From positions 4,008 to 68,007 of the forward strand of contig JAEWRN010000015.1 in assembly GCA_023460035.1 (NCBI GenBank): a stretch of DNA of 64,000 nt, read 5' to 3'. Shown here one piece after another: positions 62,425-64,000 of the stretch. A program made the translations under genes and the position numbers. This DNA is from Bacillota bacterium. Lineage in GTDB: Bacteria > Bacillota > Clostridia > Oscillospirales > Ruminococcaceae. Each line of letters starts with the position of its first letter. Position 1 is the stretch's first letter. Below the pieces are notes generated by a model. The model was given only the letters and a program-made list of their open reading frames with translations. It did no database searches and was not told the origin of the DNA.

Positions 62425-62465
62425 CCTGTGCCCCTTTGGGGCAACACAAGAAAGGGTGTAACAAC

Positions 62466-62525
62466 ATGTACCGTTTGACCAAAAATAAGCAATGCGCCGC
62501 GGCGCAAGGGGGGTGCCGGCAATGA
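62466..62525 (+). CDS. Putative 19-residue leader peptide coupled to the MFS gene
   Basis: The frame MYRLTKNKQCAAAQGGCRQ follows GAAAGGG and ends with a TGA overlapping the MFS ATG (ATGA). Its translation could bring ribosomes to the MFS start, or stall to control it. There are two cysteines. It is too short to judge by similarity. Confidence 0.45.
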   Translation: MYRLTKNKQCAAAQGGCRQ

Positions 62526-63715
62526 CAAAGCGCAGGGCCCTTGCGGCGTTTGAAGTATTTGCAATGTACCTGCTGACCGGTGCGGGCTGTATTACCATCG
62601 GCAGCAGTATGACCCACCTGATTACCCATTATGGCTCTACCCTTGCGGCGGTTGCCGCACTGGGCAGCGGGTTTGCGCTGGGCCGTGTAATTACGGTATC
62701 GTTTATGGGGCTGCTGGTTGAAAAGCTGGGGCCAAAGCCGGTGCAGGCACTGGGCCTTGTGCTGCTGCTGTGCTTTTTTGTGGGCCTACCCATGACGACC
62801 AACTATGCGGTGGCGCTGGTGGCAAGTGTGCTGGGTGGCATTGGCTTTTCAACGCAGGACGCGTGCAGCCCGGTAATCTTAAGCGGCGCGTTCCCCACCG
62901 GGTACGCCAGCGCGATGAGCGCGGGCGAGGCCTTTTTTGGCGCGGGCTGCTTTTTGCCCCCGCTGCTGATGAGCATTCTGCTGCCGCTGGGCCTGCCGTT
63001 TTACAGCGTGTACTACCTGTTTGCAGGCCTTGCCGTTGTACTGCTGGCCGTGCTGCCGTTTGCCGAGGTGCCGGACACCAAACAGCTGGCACAAGAGGGC
63101 GGGCACGCGGCAAACCCGCTGTTTTTGCGCGCAAAAATACCCGGCTGGCTGCTGCTTGCGCTGTTTGCGGTAACCTATTGCGCGGTGCCCAACACCGTTA
63201 ACCTGTACACGACCACCTTTGCCGCCAGCATCGGCATCCCGGAGGCAATTGGCGGGTTACTGCTCACGGCCTATAATGTGGGCAGTATGGTGGGCTCGCT
63301 GGTGTTTATTGGCCTGTTAAAGCGTTTTCGGCCCATTAATGTGCTGTGGGTCAACGCGCTAATTGCACTGGGCATGCTGCTGGCCGCCGTATTGCTGCAA
63401 TCGGTGCCGGTGTTCTTTGTCACGCTGTTCTTTGCAGGGTTCTTCCTAGGGGTGCTGTTTATGCTGATTATCACAATTGCCACCGGACTGCGCCCGGCCC
63501 ACGCCGGCATGATGGGCGGCATTGTGGGGCTGGTGTGCGGCAGCAGCGACACCGTGACCCCGCTGATTACCGGGCGGGTAGTGACTTGGTTTGGCGCCGG
63601 TGCGGCGTACTGGTATGCGCTGGCCATGATGGCAATTGCGGCACTGGCCGCCATTGGGTTTCGCCGCCTTTGTTACGAGGGCGAGCGCCAGCCGGCAGGG
63701 GCCAAAGCGGAATAA
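62522..63715 (+). CDS. MFS transporter
   Basis: The 397-residue protein has 12 predicted membrane helices, a VEKLGPKP loop after helix 2 and GLLKRFRPIN after helix 8. An NTVNLYTTTFAA segment lies at helix 7. No close family marker for the substrate was recognised. The start at 62522 has GGGGGG about 9 bases upstream and overlaps the leader peptide; the longer frame from 62492 lies within the leader peptide in another frame. The terminator-bearing leader suggests ligand-controlled expression. Confidence 0.85.
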   Translation: MTKRRALAAFEVFAMYLLTGAGCITIGSSMTHLITHYGSTLAAVAALGSGFALGRVITVSFMGLLVEKLGPKPVQALGLVLLLCFFVGLPMTTNYAVALVASVLGGIGFSTQDACSPVILSGAFPTGYASAMSAGEAFFGAGCFLPPLLMSILLPLGLPFYSVYYLFAGLAVVLLAVLPFAEVPDTKQLAQEGGHAANPLFLRAKIPGWLLLALFAVTYCAVPNTVNLYTTTFAASIGIPEAIGGLLLTAYNVGSMVGSLVFIGLLKRFRPINVLWVNALIALGMLLAAVLLQSVPVFFVTLFFAGFFLGVLFMLIITIATGLRPAHAGMMGGIVGLVCGSSDTVTPLITGRVVTWFGAGAAYWYALAMMAIAALAAIGFRRLCYEGERQPAGAKAE

Positions 63716-63760
63716 CCGCACTGCGAAGCTGTATATAATAATAGTATTAAAAGAGCAAAA

Positions 63761-63790
63761 AGCGGGCAGAAGAAATTTCTTCTGCCCGCT
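63761..63790 (+). terminator. Perfect 30-base palindrome after the MFS gene
   Basis: The arms AGCGGGCAGAAGAAA and complement form an uninterrupted 15-bp stem without a loop, 45 bases after the stop. It has an A-run upstream, and probably terminates the MFS transcript. Confidence 0.7.
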
Positions 63791-63801
63791 TCAGTCTGTC
63801 G

Positions 63802-63830
63802 AAAAAGGTCCAGCGAAAGCTGGGCTTTTT
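63802..63830 (+). terminator. Second terminator-like hairpin upstream of the transposase
   Basis: CCAGC-GAAA-GCTGG followed by GCTTTTT. It probably lies at or near the left end of the insertion element and would block transcription entering it. Confidence 0.6.
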
Positions 63831-63867
63831 CATTTAAAAACGGTAAAATAGGTATGGGTGATGTGGA

Positions 63868-64000
63868 ATGTTGCAGCGAGGGAAATTAGATCGCGGTGTG
63901 TTGGAAATTGTGGATACGGAAAGTCTGGTACCACAGAATCATCTACTGCGAAAAATAGACGCAGCAGTAAACTGGGAACGGCTGTACGAGATGGTCGAGC
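63868..64000 (+). mobile_element. IS1182-type transposase, 5' part (continues beyond window)
   Basis: From ATG 63868 the frame reads MLQRGKLDRGVLEIVD, then ESLVPQNHLLRKIDAAVNW ... RLYEMVE to the window edge (44 codons). The VPxxHLLRKID segment followed by W-x-x-x-Y is the N-terminal signature of IS1182-family transposases (DUF772 region). No good RBS is seen. The catalytic DDE residues lie outside the window, so intactness is unknown. Confidence 0.75.

Overview
This is a gene-dense, GC-rich window (my impression, not counted, is roughly 55-60% G+C). It reads as the chromosome of a low-redox Gram-positive anaerobe of the class Clostridia, most likely Oscillospiraceae (the Faecalibacterium/Subdoligranulum/Gemmiger side). 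That placement is inference from gene order (atpBEFHAGDC; secE-nusG-rplK-rplA-rplJ-rplL), lipoprotein-type substrate-binding proteins, a YesM/YesN two-component pair, YitT and DUF3048 proteins and codon choice; no 16S gene is present. No tRNA, rRNA or CRISPR array was recognised.

Layout. 1-6120: an F-type ATP synthase operon entered inside atpB and closed by a terminator; its c subunit carries a putative two-carboxylate Na+ site. 6268-7994 (minus): a J-domain protein with a Cys-rich tail, coupled to a DUF5685 protein. 8239-24997: a large carbohydrate region. It holds an MFS transporter, a DUF4432 epimerase-like gene and a ROK repressor (minus), then a divergent five-gene operon (deoxyhypusine-synthase-like protein, HldA-like PfkB kinase, HAD phosphatase, ROK kinase, GmhA-like isomerase). 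A YesN/YesM two-component pair follows, then a tandem-domain ABC 'ATPase' whose nucleotide-binding motifs are all destroyed, then a complete ribose-type ABC importer (ATPase, permease, lipoprotein). Together these look like one sense-import-process module for an unidentified sugar.

25083-36055: GNAT acetyltransferase and M28 peptidase (minus), prfC, a BTAD-type regulator with a GGDEF-like C-terminus, a divergent FMN-binding-like lipoprotein, and a minus-strand operon ddl-murI-DUF1934-argS. 36264-39938: rpmG-secE-nusG-rplK-rplA, then an L10 autoregulatory leader with rplJ-rplL.

40022-49048 is the most unusual region. It is one apparent operon encoding a SEDS (FtsW/RodA) glycosyltransferase split into two overlapping frames, three different dynamin-like GTPases, a membrane protein with a C-terminal zinc ribbon, and an M48 zinc peptidase. 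I regard it as the best candidate for an undescribed envelope/membrane-remodelling or stress-defence system.

49099-64000: a propeller-type lipoprotein, an AT-rich secreted protein that looks foreign, a DsbA/FrnE-like oxidoreductase, a variant peptide deformylase, an amino-acid permease, GalM, YitT, three DUF3048 lipoprotein paralogues each with its own terminator, gltX, and an MFS transporter. The MFS gene is preceded by a structured, terminator-bearing leader and a coupled 19-codon leader ORF. The window ends in the 5' part of an IS1182-type transposase.
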